From assembly GCF_000244955.1 (NCBI RefSeq), contig NZ_CM001439.1, positions 3,266,385 to 3,330,384 on the forward strand: a stretch of 64,000 nucleotides of DNA. The letters run 5' to 3'. Under the pieces are notes generated by a model. That model was not told the origin of the DNA. It searched no databases and saw nothing but the letters and a program-made list of their open reading frames with translations. Below, in pieces: positions 9,132 to 18,123 of this stretch; within the stretch, counting starts at the first letter, position 1; each line of letters opens with the position of its first letter. The DNA is from Saccharomonospora marina XMU15 (GTDB lineage: Bacteria; Actinomycetota; Actinomycetes; Mycobacteriales; Pseudonocardiaceae). The position numbers were made by a program, and so were the translations under genes.

Positions 9132-10577
9132 TGTCTGGTTTCAGGACATCGTTGACGTCGATGTGCGGTGATGTCGCGGTTGATCGTTGACAGGTGAGTC
9201 GCGGCAGGCTTGACACAGGCTCGGTATGATCGTTGACCGGTGAGTCGTGACATCGTTGACACCTGGCGGGCGGTCACGATAGGGCGTGAAACCGAAGAAC
9301 CTCGTCATCGCCCGCGCTGTCCGCGAACAAGGCCTCACCCATGCCGAAGCAGCCACGCGCTACGGCGTGACCCGTCAATGGGTCCATACCCTCCTCGCCC
9401 GTTACGACACCGAAGGCCCCGCAGGCCTCGAACCCCGCTCCCGCGCCCCGAAGACCCGCCCCGGCACGACACCACCGGCAGTGACCGAACGCATCATCGA
9501 ACTACGCCGCGAGCTCACCGCTGCCGGCGCTGACGCCGGCCCGATCACCATCGCCTGGCACCTCGAGCGAGACGGACACCTCGCCCCCTCGACCTCCACG
9601 ATCCGCCGCACCCTCCACACCGCCGGCCTGATCACCCCCGCCCCGAACAAGCGCCCCCGCAGCTCCTACATCCGCTTCGAAGCAGACCTGCCCAACGAAT
9701 GCTGGCAAGCCGACATCACCCACTGGAACCTCGCCAACGGCACCCGCATCGAGATCCTCGACTTCCTCGACGACCACGCACGATTCCTGCTCCAGATCCA
9801 CGCAGCGACCGCCTTCACCGGCGCAGACGTCACTACGGCGATGTCCCACCTGATCAGCACATACGGGCCGCCCTACTCGACACTGACCGACAACGGGCTC
9901 GTGTTCACCACCCGACTGGCACGCCACAAAGGCGCCCGCGGCGGATTCGAAAAACTCCTCACAGCCCACGGCATCATCCAGAAGAACGGCTCCCCCGGAC
10001 ACCCCCAAACCCAAGGCAAGATCGAACGCTTCCACCAAACCCTCAAACGCTGGCTCACCGCCCGCCGACTACCCGACACCACCGAGCAACTCCAGACGAT
10101 GCTCAACGAGTTCAGAACCTGGTACAACACCGCCCGCCCCCACCGCTCCATCGGCCGCCGCACCCCCGAGCGCGCCTACACCGCACTCCCGAAAGCCACC
10201 CCAACCCACACCCCACAACCCGAATGGCGCACCCGCACCGACCGCGTCGACAAGAACGGAAAAATCTCCCTACGCTACGCCGGACAACTCCGCCACCTCG
10301 GCATCGGCAGAGCCCACATCGGCACACCCGTACTGATACTCATCCACGACCGCAACACCACCGTCAGCAACGCCGACACCGGCCAAATCATCGCCGAACA
10401 CACCATCGACCCAACCAAGCACTACCAACCCAAAAAACGCTAACCACCGTCAACCATGTCGCGACACACCCGTCAACGATGCCGCGACACACCACCCACC
10501 CCACAACCCCACGAAACGAACCCACAAAAAAATCCTGAGCCGCGACTCGTCCGCAAACGATGTCGCGACTCAGGACA
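9132..10577 (+). mobile_element. complete IS481-family insertion sequence
   Basis: About 1.45 kb with one intact transposase. Left end TGTCTGGTTTCAGGACATCG; right end, read on the other strand, TGTCCTGAGTCGCGACATCG. The ends are imperfect inverted repeats sharing TGTC and GACATCGTT. A 15-bp target duplication flanks it (9117-9131 and 10578-10592). The left leader (9140-9275) contains several copies of a GATCGTTGAC/GGTGAGTCG motif, probably transposase binding sites. Insertion hit the tRNA-Leu 3' end but the duplication left the tRNA intact. Confidence 0.88.
9286..10443 (+). CDS. IS481-family transposase
   Basis: A 385-residue protein. An N-terminal helix-turn-helix (LTHAEAATRYGVTRQWVHTL) and a second HTH-like region precede an integrase-type catalytic core. 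The three catalytic acids are visible in ECWQADITHW (Asp), STLTDNGLVF (Asp) and QGKIERFHQTLKRW (Glu). The C-terminal part has the usual RPHRSIGRRTPERAY and a beta-rich tail (GKISLRYAGQLRHLGIGRAH). The start is GTG at 9286. The gene is undamaged, so this copy may still be mobile. Confidence 0.93.
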   Translation: MKPKNLVIARAVREQGLTHAEAATRYGVTRQWVHTLLARYDTEGPAGLEPRSRAPKTRPGTTPPAVTERIIELRRELTAAGADAGPITIAWHLERDGHLAPSTSTIRRTLHTAGLITPAPNKRPRSSYIRFEADLPNECWQADITHWNLANGTRIEILDFLDDHARFLLQIHAATAFTGADVTTAMSHLISTYGPPYSTLTDNGLVFTTRLARHKGARGGFEKLLTAHGIIQKNGSPGHPQTQGKIERFHQTLKRWLTARRLPDTTEQLQTMLNEFRTWYNTARPHRSIGRRTPERAYTALPKATPTHTPQPEWRTRTDRVDKNGKISLRYAGQLRHLGIGRAHIGTPVLILIHDRNTTVSNADTGQIIAEHTIDPTKHYQPKKR

Positions 10578-10664
10578 TGGTGTCCGAGGGGGGACTTGAA
10601 CCCCCACGCCCTTTACGGGCACTAGCACCTCAAGCTAGCGCGTCTGCCATTCCGCCACTCGGAC
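10578..10664 (-). tRNA. tRNA-Leu (anticodon GAG)
   Basis: An 87-nt tRNA with encoded CCA. The acceptor stem GUCCGAG pairs with CUCGGAC. The anticodon arm is CUAGC-UUGAGGU-GCUAG, giving GAG at the centre, and a long variable arm (UGCCCGUAAAGGGCG) is typical of class II leucine tRNAs. The T-arm GGGGGUUCAAGUCCCCC is canonical. The last 15 nt are duplicated at 9117-9131 by the IS481 insertion. Its 3' flank is now IS sequence starting directly after CCA. Confidence 0.95.
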
Positions 10665-10763
10665 TTGCTGCGAAACAGCGTAGCGGACGCGCCCTCGGCG
10701 ACGCACCGGGGGTGGCCCACGCCGCCCCATCAGCCTCACCTGCATCAATGGTAGGAATACCGG

Positions 10764-12086
10764 GTGAGCACACCGAGCCCCATCGAGGCCGCCGAAGCAG
10801 AGGCGGTGACGCTGACCAGCGAGTTGATCCGCATCGACACCACCAACACCGGCGACCCCGAAACGGTGACCGGTGAGCGGGCCGCCGCCGAGTATGTTGC
10901 CGAGCGGCTCACCGAGGTCGGCTACGAGATCAGCTACGTCGAATCGGGCGGCAGGGACAGGCACAACGTGATCGCCCGGCTGCCCGGGTCCGACCCCAGC
11001 AGGGGCGCGCTGCTGGTGCACGGCCACCTCGACGTGGTACCCGCCGACGCCTCCGAGTGGTCGGTGCACCCGTTCTCCGGGGCGGTCCAGGACGGCTACG
11101 TGTGGGGCCGCGGCGCCGTCGACATGAAGGACATGGTCGGCATGACGCTGGCGCTGGCCAGGCACTACAAGCGCCACGGGATCGTGCCGCCACGCGACAT
11201 CGTGTTCGCCTTCCTCGCCGACGAGGAGGCCGGTGGCAAGTACGGAGCGCAGTGGCTCGTGGACAACCGCCCGGACCTGTTCGAGGGCGTCACCGAGGCG
11301 ATCAGCGAGGTCGGCGGCTTCTCCATCACGTTGCGTGACAACATGCGCGCCTACCTGATCGAGACGGCGGAGAAGGGTATCCGCTGGATGAAGCTGCGGG
11401 TGCGAGGCACGGCGGGCCACGGCTCGATGATCCATCGGGACAACGCGGTCACGAAGCTGGCCGAGGCGGTCGCCACGCTGGGCAACCACCGCTTCCCGCT
11501 GGTGCTAACCGACTCGGTGCGCGAGTTCCTCGCCGGGGTCACCGACATCACCGGCTGGGACTTCCCCGAGGACGACCTCGACGGCGCGGTCGCCAAGCTC
11601 GGCAACATCTCCCGGATGATCGGCGCGACGCTGCGCGACACCGCCAACCCGACGATGCTCACCGCGGGCTACAAGTCCAACGTCATCCCCTCCACCGCCG
11701 AGGCGGCGGTGGACTGCCGCATCCTGCCCGGCAGGCTGGAGGCCTTCGACCGCGAACTGGACGAACTGCTCGGCCCCGACATCGAGCGCGAGTGGATGGA
11801 ACTGCCGCCCGTGGAGACCACCTTCGACGGAGCGCTGGTGGACGCCATGACGGCCGCCGTCGTCGCCGAGGACCCCGGTGCCCGCACCCTGCCGTACATG
11901 CTCTCCGGCGGAACCGACGCCAAGGCGTTCCAGAAGCTGGGCATCCGCAACTTCGGCTTCGCTCCGCTGCGGCTGCCTGCGGACCTGGATTTCTCGGCGC
12001 TGTTCCACGGGGTGGACGAACGGGTTCCGGTGGAGGCGCTTCGGTTCGGCACCCGCGTGCTCGACCGCTTCTTCCGCTCCTGCTGA
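10764..12086 (+). CDS. M20-family metallopeptidase
   Basis: A 440-residue cytoplasmic hydrolase of the M20/ArgE-DapE group with two catalytic zinc ions. Zinc ligands and catalytic residues can be seen in LLVHGHLDVVPA, GRGAVDMKDMVG, FLADEEAGGKYG and near the end SGGTDAKAF and LFHGVDERVP. The dimerisation (lid) domain lies in the middle (VRGTAGHGSMIHRDNAV). Length is normal. GTG is the likely start, about 100 bp after tRNA-Leu, so this is the first chromosomal gene outside the IS-rich segment. The substrate (dipeptide, acyl- or carbamoyl-amino acid) cannot be told from sequence. Confidence 0.9.
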   Translation: MSTPSPIEAAEAEAVTLTSELIRIDTTNTGDPETVTGERAAAEYVAERLTEVGYEISYVESGGRDRHNVIARLPGSDPSRGALLVHGHLDVVPADASEWSVHPFSGAVQDGYVWGRGAVDMKDMVGMTLALARHYKRHGIVPPRDIVFAFLADEEAGGKYGAQWLVDNRPDLFEGVTEAISEVGGFSITLRDNMRAYLIETAEKGIRWMKLRVRGTAGHGSMIHRDNAVTKLAEAVATLGNHRFPLVLTDSVREFLAGVTDITGWDFPEDDLDGAVAKLGNISRMIGATLRDTANPTMLTAGYKSNVIPSTAEAAVDCRILPGRLEAFDRELDELLGPDIEREWMELPPVETTFDGALVDAMTAAVVAEDPGARTLPYMLSGGTDAKAFQKLGIRNFGFAPLRLPADLDFSALFHGVDERVPVEALRFGTRVLDRFFRSC

Positions 12087-12146
12087 GTCCGCCGCGAACT
12101 GGAAAGTACGGCGAAGCCCTGGCCCGCGCCGGGTATCGTACCGGAA

Positions 12147-12938
12147 GTGACCCAATCTCCCGGACACGTCGAGAACCTGTTCGTCTACCCGATCAAGGGG
12201 CTCAGCCCGCAGCCGCTGCCGGAGGTGGCACTGCGCGCCGGGCAGGGCTTTCCCGGAGACCGCGAGTTCGCACTGGCCCGCCCGGAGGGCCGCTACCGGC
12301 CCGGCATGGCCGAGCCGCTGCCGAAGACGGAGTTCTTCATGCTCGCCAAGGACGCCTCACTCGCGGGTGTCACCACCGACTTCGATTCCGGCAGCGGGCT
12401 GCTGCGGGTCAGCAGGCAGGGCCGGGAGGCGCTTTCGGCCGACCTGCGATCCGAGGCCGGGCGTGCCGAAGTGGCGCGGTTCTTCGCGGAGGTACTCGAC
12501 CGCACACCACAGCGGGCGCCGGTGTTCGCCCACGTCGAGGGCAGGCGATTCACCGACGTGGCCGATCGCTCGGACGCCATGATGAACGCCGTCTCGATCA
12601 TCAACCTGGCGTCGGTGCGAGATCTCCGGGACAGGATCGGCAAACCGGTGAACCCGCTGCGGTTCCGCGCCAACATCTACGTCGACGGCCTTGCCCCGTG
12701 GGCAGAACGCGACCTCGTCGGCGAGGAGATCCGCGCCGGTGAGCTGACGCTGCGCGTGGTGCTGGGTATCAATCGGTGCGCGGCCACGGCTGTCGACCCC
12801 GACACCGCCCGCCGCGACCTGAACGTGCCGAAGCTGCTCACCCGCGAGTACGGCCATCTCGAGTGCGGCGTGTACGCCGAGGTCGTCAGCGGCGGCACGC
12901 TGCGGCCGAAGGACAGCGTGCTGCTGCCCGGGTCCTGA
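12147..12938 (+). CDS. MOSC domain protein
   Basis: A 263-residue protein with an N-terminal MOSC beta-barrel region (VENLFVYPIKGLSPQPL) and a C-terminal MOSC domain with the conserved cysteine (GINRCAATAVDPDTARRDLN) that handles sulfur in molybdenum cofactor sulfurase C-termini and YiiM/mARC-type proteins. It probably binds or transfers sulfur for a molybdenum-cofactor enzyme or an N-hydroxylated substrate reductase. No dedicated partner is adjacent, although a molybdenum/tungsten-type formate dehydrogenase lies at 39-42 kb. GTG start 60 bp after the M20 gene. Confidence 0.85.
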   Translation: MTQSPGHVENLFVYPIKGLSPQPLPEVALRAGQGFPGDREFALARPEGRYRPGMAEPLPKTEFFMLAKDASLAGVTTDFDSGSGLLRVSRQGREALSADLRSEAGRAEVARFFAEVLDRTPQRAPVFAHVEGRRFTDVADRSDAMMNAVSIINLASVRDLRDRIGKPVNPLRFRANIYVDGLAPWAERDLVGEEIRAGELTLRVVLGINRCAATAVDPDTARRDLNVPKLLTREYGHLECGVYAEVVSGGTLRPKDSVLLPGS

Positions 12939-12966
12939 CCGCCACCGGTGAAACGTCGGGTGCGAG

Positions 12967-13458
12967 TCACCCGGCCGAGGAGGACACCTCACGGCCGCTT
13001 CGCTGCCAGGCGAGCATGCCGCCTTCGAGATCGACGACGTCGGTGAAGCCAAGCCCCGCCAGGGTGCGCGCCGCCTCCGCACTCATCGAACCGCTCATGC
13101 AGTAGACGGCGATGGGCGTGGCACGGTCGGAGGGCAACCGGGCCTGCCGGCTTTCGATCTGGTCGAACGGGATGGCCAGGTCGGTGTCGGGCAACGTCCC
13201 CTCGAAGGGCACGTGGACGTTGATGGTGACGCGCTCCGGCTCGGCGATCGCGGCCGCGAACTCCTCGGGCGCGAGCAGCCTCGCGGGCCCGCTCCCCGCA
13301 GTGGTCGTCGGCGCGGATCCCTGCTCCACCGAGCCGCATCCGGCCACGCCGAGCAACGCGACGGCTGCGAGCACGAGCAACCGGGCGCCGCCGCGAAGCG
13401 CCCGTCGGCGACCGCGATCAGCTCGGGTCGTTGCCACGGTTGGACTGTCCATACCCAC
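12967..13458 (-). CDS. rhodanese-like lipoprotein
   Basis: A 163-residue exported protein. An Arg-rich n-region and a hydrophobic core lead to a lipobox ending GVAGC, so it should be lipid-anchored on the outer face of the membrane. The mature part is a single rhodanese domain with the active-site loop YCMSGSMSAEAA and the ending GGMLAW. Start is GTG at 13458 or ATG at 13452. It is convergent with the MOSC gene, and both are sulfur-related folds, though co-function is not shown. Likely sulfur transfer or redox at the envelope. Confidence 0.85.
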   Translation of the reverse strand: MGMDSPTVATTRADRGRRRALRGGARLLVLAAVALLGVAGCGSVEQGSAPTTTAGSGPARLLAPEEFAAAIAEPERVTINVHVPFEGTLPDTDLAIPFDQIESRQARLPSDRATPIAVYCMSGSMSAEAARTLAGLGFTDVVDLEGGMLAWQRSGREVSSSAG

Positions 13459-13460
13459 TA

Positions 13461-13473
13461 CTATGGCGCATAG
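13461..13473. promoter_or_regulatory. dyad upstream of the rhodanese lipoprotein gene
   Basis: CTATGGCGCATAG is a 5-bp inverted repeat with a 3-nt centre, 3 bp upstream of the GTG start and 9 bp upstream of the alternative ATG. It may be an operator in a short leader. Function is not established and it may be chance. Confidence 0.25.
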
Positions 13474-13500
13474 TGGTTTGGGTAGGCGCGGCGGGACGGT

Positions 13501-14130
13501 TCACCGCTGCGCCTTGCGGGCCGCGAGTCGCTCGACGATGCCCAGTTTGAACCGCTCGTGTGCCTCGACGGTGACGTCGTGCTCGCGCACGTGCTCGATC
13601 GGTCGCCTGCGGAAATGCTCCCCGCCGATCGGCACCATCACCGCGTCCAGCAGGAACTGGACCGCGCGCGCAGGCCGCGAGGTGCTCCTCACGTGGTCGG
13701 CGAGCACCAGCAGGCCGCCGGGGCGCAGCACGCGCACCATCTCGGCCACCGCCGCCCGCTCGTCGGGAATCCCGCACAGCGCGAAGGTGCTCACCACGGT
13801 GTCGAACGAGGCGTCGGGGAGATCCAGCCGCTGCGCGTCCTCGACCAGCAACCGCACCTGGCGACCGAGGTCGTCGGCACGGCGACGCGCGTACGCGAGC
13901 ATCCCGGGGCTGAAGTCGATCCCGGTCAGCCGCACGTTGTCGGGATAGAACGACAGGTTGAGCCCGGTGCCGATCGCGACCTCCAGCACCTCCCCGGTCG
14001 CCCGCGCGCAGGCCCACTGCCGGGTGTCACCGAACAGCTTGCGGTCGAAGAAGTCCATCTGCCTGTCGTAACCGCGGGAGTTGCGGTCCCAGTACCGACG
14101 CAGCCGCTCGAGGTCACTGCCCGAAGCCAT
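13501..14130 (-). CDS. class I SAM-dependent methyltransferase
   Basis: A 209-residue methyltransferase with the Rossmann motifs in order: EVLEVAIGTGLNLSFYP (motif I, SAM binding), LTGIDFSPGML (motif II acidic residue), DLPDASFDTVVSTFALCGIPD (post I/motif II) and VLRPGGLLVLADH (motif III). It resembles the Methyltransf_11 family (UbiE-like and phospholipid N-methyltransferase-like enzymes). The substrate is unknown. It lies 43 bp upstream of the rhodanese lipoprotein gene on the same strand and could share its transcript. Confidence 0.88.
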   Translation of the reverse strand: MASGSDLERLRRYWDRNSRGYDRQMDFFDRKLFGDTRQWACARATGEVLEVAIGTGLNLSFYPDNVRLTGIDFSPGMLAYARRRADDLGRQVRLLVEDAQRLDLPDASFDTVVSTFALCGIPDERAAVAEMVRVLRPGGLLVLADHVRSTSRPARAVQFLLDAVMVPIGGEHFRRRPIEHVREHDVTVEAHERFKLGIVERLAARKAQR

Positions 14131-14276
14131 CGATCAGCCTTCCTTTCATCCGCCCGTGAACCGACCCCCGGGCGCGCCGTCCCTTCGTACCAGGCGACGG
14201 AGCGGCCACCACGAAAGGGACCGGCGACCGTGCCGGTTCGGCGCGCGATCACCGCTGCTGCTACCGTCCTGTAACC

Positions 14277-14693
14277 GTGGGAAGCCGATCCGAAGCGCAT
14301 CGTGACCGACGCCTCGTGGTGGTCACGGCTCTCGCCGCGCTGCTGGCCTTCCTCCTGCTACACGTACCGTTCGCCATGCCGGACGGTCACGGCGAGCAAG
14401 CAGTCCCCGGTTCACTACAGCTGACCAGCCTGGAAGCGGCGGGCACCGGGCACGGCGACTGCCACCACGACGATCATCCCGACGAACCGCACGTCCCCGC
14501 CGCGTCCGTGCACGCCCCGCCACGGCCCGATGACGCGCCCGGCACGCCGGGCTCACCGGAGCCTGCCCTCGCCACGGCTTCGCGGGCGGCCGACCCTCGG
14601 CCCGCACCGCCATCGCAAGCGCGCCACGGCGGTCGCGCGAGCAGCGGCTCCGGGCGCGCCATACTCCTCGATCTCTGCGTCTCTCGGACCTGA
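14277..14693 (+). CDS. small His-rich membrane-anchored or secreted protein
   Basis: A 138-residue protein with an N-terminal hydrophobic segment (LVVVTALAALLAFLLLHVPFA) that could be a signal anchor, then a short His/Asp-rich stretch (GHGDCHHDDHPDEPH) and a Pro/Ala-rich low-complexity tail. I do not recognise a named family, though small His-rich exported proteins of this shape (DUF6153-like) exist in actinomycetes. The His cluster suggests metal binding. It sits just upstream of a cysteine-synthase-like enzyme and an MFS transporter, so a metal-linked role for all three is possible. GTG start. Confidence 0.55.
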   Translation: MGSRSEAHRDRRLVVVTALAALLAFLLLHVPFAMPDGHGEQAVPGSLQLTSLEAAGTGHGDCHHDDHPDEPHVPAASVHAPPRPDDAPGTPGSPEPALATASRAADPRPAPPSQARHGGRASSGSGRAILLDLCVSRT

Positions 14694-14810
14694 CACCGCC
14701 CGTGTGCCGGTGCGTGCCCAAGCGTGCCCACGCCGACACGTCCACTTCCGTCCGTACTCGGCCGCACGTCGGCGAGATCGCAGCCTGTCCGAAAGAGATC
14801 GAAAACAGCG

Positions 14811-15935
14811 ATGAACCACACGCTCATCGGCGCACGCACGGTGCGACCGTCACCAGCTCAGCTCCTCACCACAGCCGCTCGCTGCCCAACACCGGCTACC
14901 GTGGTCGGCAACACGCCCGTGTTGTGGGTCGGGGAGGCATTCACCGGCTCCAGCCGCGGATTCTGGGCGAAACTGGAGGGCGCCAACCCCGGTGGCATGA
15001 AGGACCGCCCGGCCCTGCACATGGTGTCCAAGGCCAGGCAACGCGGCGAGCTCGCGCCGGGCGCGCTGATCGTCGAATCCACCAGCGGCACGCTCGGCCT
15101 CGGGCTGGCGCTGGCGGGCATCGTCCACTCCCACCCCGTCACCCTGGTCACCGATCCCGGGATGGAGCCGATCGTGCGGCACATGCTGGCCGCGTACGGA
15201 GCCAGGGTCGAACTGGTGGCGGCTGCGCATCCGGTCGGCGGTTGGCAGCAAGCCAGGCGAGAACGGGTCCGGCAACTACTGGAGAGCTCCCCGGGCTCCT
15301 GGTGTCCGGACCAGTACGAGAATCCAGACAATGTGGACGGTTACGCGGCACTGGCGATGGAGCTGATCGCCCAGCTGGGCCGGGTGGACGTGCTCGTGTG
15401 CTCGGTGGGCACGGGCGGCCACTCGGCGGGCATCGCGCGGGTACTACGCGAGTTCTGCCCACACCTTCGCCTCGTCGGCGTGGACACGGTGGGCTCCACG
15501 ATCTTCGGTCAACCCGCCGCGCCACGGCTGATGCGCGGGCTGGGATCGAGCATCCACCCGCGCAACGTCGACTACCCGGCCTTCGACGAGGTGCACTGGG
15601 TCGCCCCGAGGGAAGCCGTCTGGGCATGCCGAAGGCTCGCCGCCACCCACCACGCCTGCGGAGGCTGGAGTGTGGGCGCCGTCGCGCTCGTCGCGCGCTG
15701 GCTCGCCCGGCGTTGTGATCCGGACACCAGGATCGCCGCGGTGTTCCCCGACGGGCCGTACCGCTACTTCGACACCGTCTACAACGACAGCTACTGCGCC
15801 GAACACGGTCTGCTCACGACCGAACCACCGTCCGAACCGGACACTCTCGCCTGCCCGTGGGAGCGCGCCGTCGACCGCTGGACCCGGTGCACCCGGATCA
15901 CCGACCCGACCGCGACCCGAGGGGCCCGGGCATGA
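14811..15935 (+). CDS. PLP-dependent cysteine-synthase-like enzyme
   Basis: A 374-residue fold-type II PLP enzyme. The PLP lysine is in [13 protein letters not shown]; the substrate loop [11 protein letters not shown] and the phosphate-binding glycine loop [12 protein letters not shown] are present. It resembles cysteine synthase/cystathionine beta-synthase family members, but the carboxylate loop reads TSGTLG rather than the common TSGNTG. A proximal N-terminal extension and a C-terminal tail exceed CysK/CysM length. The ATG at 14811 is preferred over an upstream in-frame ATG without family-like sequence. ATGA overlap with the MFS gene implies joint function: perhaps making or exporting a cysteine-like or diaminopropionate-like amino acid (inference). 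Confidence 0.8.
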   Translation: MNHTLIGARTVRPSPAQLLTTAARCPTPATVVGNTPVLWVGEAFTGSSRGFWAKLEGANPGGMKDRPALHMVSKARQRGELAPGALIVESTSGTLGLGLALAGIVHSHPVTLVTDPGMEPIVRHMLAAYGARVELVAAAHPVGGWQQARRERVRQLLESSPGSWCPDQYENPDNVDGYAALAMELIAQLGRVDVLVCSVGTGGHSAGIARVLREFCPHLRLVGVDTVGSTIFGQPAAPRLMRGLGSSIHPRNVDYPAFDEVHWVAPREAVWACRRLAATHHACGGWSVGAVALVARWLARRCDPDTRIAAVFPDGPYRYFDTVYNDSYCAEHGLLTTEPPSEPDTLACPWERAVDRWTRCTRITDPTATRGARA

Positions 15936-17200
15936 AGACACTCGCCAGCCGGTTCGCCACGTTCGACCGGCCGAGCAAACTGTTGATGATCAACCAGTTC
16001 GGCATCAACGTGGGCTTCTACATGCTGATGCCCTACCTCGCCGGCTACCTGGCGGGCCCGCTCGGCCTCGCCACCTGGGCCATCGGCCTGGTGCTGGGCG
16101 TGCGCAACTTCTCGCAACAGGGCATGTTCCTGCTCGGCGGGACACTGGCCGACCGGTTCGGCTGCAAGCCGCTGATAGTCGCCGGATGCCTGTTGCGGAC
16201 CGGCGGGTTCGCCCTGCTGGCCGTCGCGGACACCCTGCCCGCGCTGGTGGTCGCCTCCGCCGCGACCGGGTTCGCCGGGGCGCTGTTCAACCCCGCGGTG
16301 CGCGCATACCTCGCCGCCGACGCGGGTGAGCGAAGGGTGGAGGCGTTCGCGCTGTTCAACACCTTCTACCAGGGCGGCATCCTGCTCGGCCCGCTGTTCG
16401 GGCTCGCGCTGACCGCACTCGACTTCCGGGTCACCTGCCTGGTGGGGGCCGTGGTGTTCGCCGCGCTGACGGTCCTGCAACTGCGGTCACTTCCCCGGCA
16501 GGATGTGGCGGCCTCGACGGCTCGCGGCTCGGTGCTTTCGCAGTGGCGCACCGTCCTCGGCAACCGCCCGTTCCTGCTGTTCGGCCTGGCCATGATCGGC
16601 TCCTACGTGCTGTCGTTCCAGGTGTACCTGGCGCTGCCGCTGCAGGTGCGTGCCGTCGCGGGCTCGGGAACGGTCGGCACCGCGCTGGTGACCTCGCTGT
16701 TCGTCGTGTCGGGCGCGGTCGCCGTCTTCGGGCAACTGCGGGTGACCCAATGGTTCGGCAGGCGATACGGGCCCGCTCGAAGCATCGTCGCCGGGATGGC
16801 GCTGCTGTCCGGCGCGTTCGTGCCGTTGCTGCTGGTGCCGGACGGCGACGTGCTCGGTCCCGTACCCGCCGTGGCGGCCGTACTGCTGTCGGCGGCCCTG
16901 CTGGCGCTCGGCACCGTCGCGGTGTTCCCCTTCGAGATGGACACCATCGTGCGGCTGTCGGGCGAGCGGCTCGTCGCCACTCACTACGGCTGCTACAACA
17001 CGGTCGTCGGAGTCGGCATCATGCTCGGCAACCTGTTCACCGGCACGATCTTCGACCTGACCAGGCAGGCTGGAGTGCCGCAGCTCGTCTGGGCCGGGCT
17101 GATCCTCATCGGCGCCGGTTGCGTGCTCGCGCTGGCCGGCCTCGAGCGGAGCTGGAAGCTGGCGGCGGCTCCCGATGCGAATCCGGCCGCGACGAACTGA
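15932..17200 (+). CDS. MFS transporter
   Basis: A 422-residue protein with about 12 transmembrane segments. The signature between helices 2 and 3 reads [15 protein letters not shown], and a family-typical central loop separates the two halves ([16 protein letters not shown]). It resembles drug/metabolite-exporting proton antiporters. The ATG overlaps the stop of the cysteine-synthase-like gene (ATGA), so the two are translationally coupled and the product of the enzyme is the obvious candidate cargo. Direction and substrate are not determined by sequence. Confidence 0.85.
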   Translation: MKTLASRFATFDRPSKLLMINQFGINVGFYMLMPYLAGYLAGPLGLATWAIGLVLGVRNFSQQGMFLLGGTLADRFGCKPLIVAGCLLRTGGFALLAVADTLPALVVASAATGFAGALFNPAVRAYLAADAGERRVEAFALFNTFYQGGILLGPLFGLALTALDFRVTCLVGAVVFAALTVLQLRSLPRQDVAASTARGSVLSQWRTVLGNRPFLLFGLAMIGSYVLSFQVYLALPLQVRAVAGSGTVGTALVTSLFVVSGAVAVFGQLRVTQWFGRRYGPARSIVAGMALLSGAFVPLLLVPDGDVLGPVPAVAAVLLSAALLALGTVAVFPFEMDTIVRLSGERLVATHYGCYNTVVGVGIMLGNLFTGTIFDLTRQAGVPQLVWAGLILIGAGCVLALAGLERSWKLAAAPDANPAATN

Positions 17201-17229
17201 ACGGCCCTTGCCGCCGCGCGCCCGCCGGG

Positions 17230-18036
17230 TCAGGACCGCGCGGCTTCCTCCTCGATCTCCCGCACCGCCGCCCGCAGCTCCGGCAGGTGCCTGCGGGCGG
17301 CCTCCTTGGCCGACATCACCCGTAGTCGCCAGGTCAGGTTGACGCACCCGAGCACCTGTCCCGCCACCCGCAGCGGCACGGCGATGGAGTTGCGGCCGTC
17401 GTCGGACTCGGCGCGCGGCCTGCCGTAGTCGCCGCCGAAGTCCGGCGCGCGCACGCTGTACCCGCGCCGCCGCGTCTGCTCGACGATGCGCCGCACCCGC
17501 TCGCCGTCGTGAGCGAGTTCGTGGCCTGCAACGTCCCGCTCGCGGAGCCTGCGCAGCACCGCTTCACGTTCCTCGTCCGCGCAGAAGGCGAGGTAGGCCC
17601 GGCCCGAGGCCGAACGCAGCATGTTGACGCGAAACCCGACCGGCTTCGCCATGACGTCGTCGAAGTAGGCAAGCGGGCTGTTGGTCTCGATCGTCTCCAT
17701 GTAATCGAGCCGCGGCACGCTCAACACCGACGGCCACCTGGTCTGTTCGCACAGCCGTTTCAGAACCGGCGAGGCGATTTCCACCAGCCACTCGGCGTCG
17801 TCTATCTTGGCCCGGCGCTGCTGGATGTGACTCGGCAGGAACGCACCGTCGGCCATCCGCTGCCACACCAGGCCCTCGCGGTGGCAGGTGTGCAGAATGC
17901 GGGTCAGCGAGGCCTTCGGGATCCCGGTGGCCAGGTGCAGGTCGTGCAGGCTGGCGGCACGCATCTCCTGCAGCACCCGCAGCACCCGCAGGCCGCGCGC
18001 CAGCGAACGCACGGGCTTGACCCGATACTCCCGCAT
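17230..18036 (-). CDS. IclR-family transcriptional regulator
   Basis: A 268-residue regulator with an N-terminal winged helix (SLHDLHLATGIPKASLTRILHTC) and a C-terminal IclR effector domain (from about residue 85; RSASGRAYLAFC, NSIAVPLRVAGQVLGCVNLTW). It is transcribed divergently from the acetoacetyl-CoA synthetase operon with 87 bp between the starts. That intergenic stretch contains an inverted repeat TTTTC-N7-GAAAA at 18056-18072, a good operator candidate. The likely role is substrate-responsive control of the ketone operon, with the effector being a pathway metabolite (inference). Confidence 0.9.
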   Translation of the reverse strand: MREYRVKPVRSLARGLRVLRVLQEMRAASLHDLHLATGIPKASLTRILHTCHREGLVWQRMADGAFLPSHIQQRRAKIDDAEWLVEIASPVLKRLCEQTRWPSVLSVPRLDYMETIETNSPLAYFDDVMAKPVGFRVNMLRSASGRAYLAFCADEEREAVLRRLRERDVAGHELAHDGERVRRIVEQTRRRGYSVRAPDFGGDYGRPRAESDDGRNSIAVPLRVAGQVLGCVNLTWRLRVMSAKEAARRHLPELRAAVREIEEEAARS

Positions 18037-18055
18037 CGCGACGCTCCCTCCGGAA

Positions 18056-18072
18056 TTTTCACGCTGCGAAAA
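18056..18072. promoter_or_regulatory. candidate IclR operator
   Basis: TTTTC-acgctgc-GAAAA, a 5-bp inverted repeat with a 7-nt spacer, lies about 20 bp from the IclR start and 51 bp from the synthetase start. It is the only clear A/T-rich dyad in this GC-rich divergent promoter region. IclR proteins commonly bind such sites. Assignment is from position and symmetry only. Confidence 0.5.
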
Positions 18073-18123
18073 ACTAGCAGGAAAGTGTTGCCCCGGTCAC
18101 CGACTCTTGGCGACCGTTACCAG

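Noticed and set aside
9080-10592. Direct repeats around 9080-9131 and 10543-10592 as attL/attR of an integrative element at tRNA-Leu
   Set aside because: The repeated part splits cleanly into an IS481 end (35 bp) and a 15-bp target duplication next to a complete IS481 element. No integrase gene lies between or beside them.
17509-18123. N-terminal extension of the acetoacetyl-CoA synthetase
   Set aside because: The frame overlaps the divergent IclR gene and its promoter and has no family similarity. GTG at 18124 gives the normal start.
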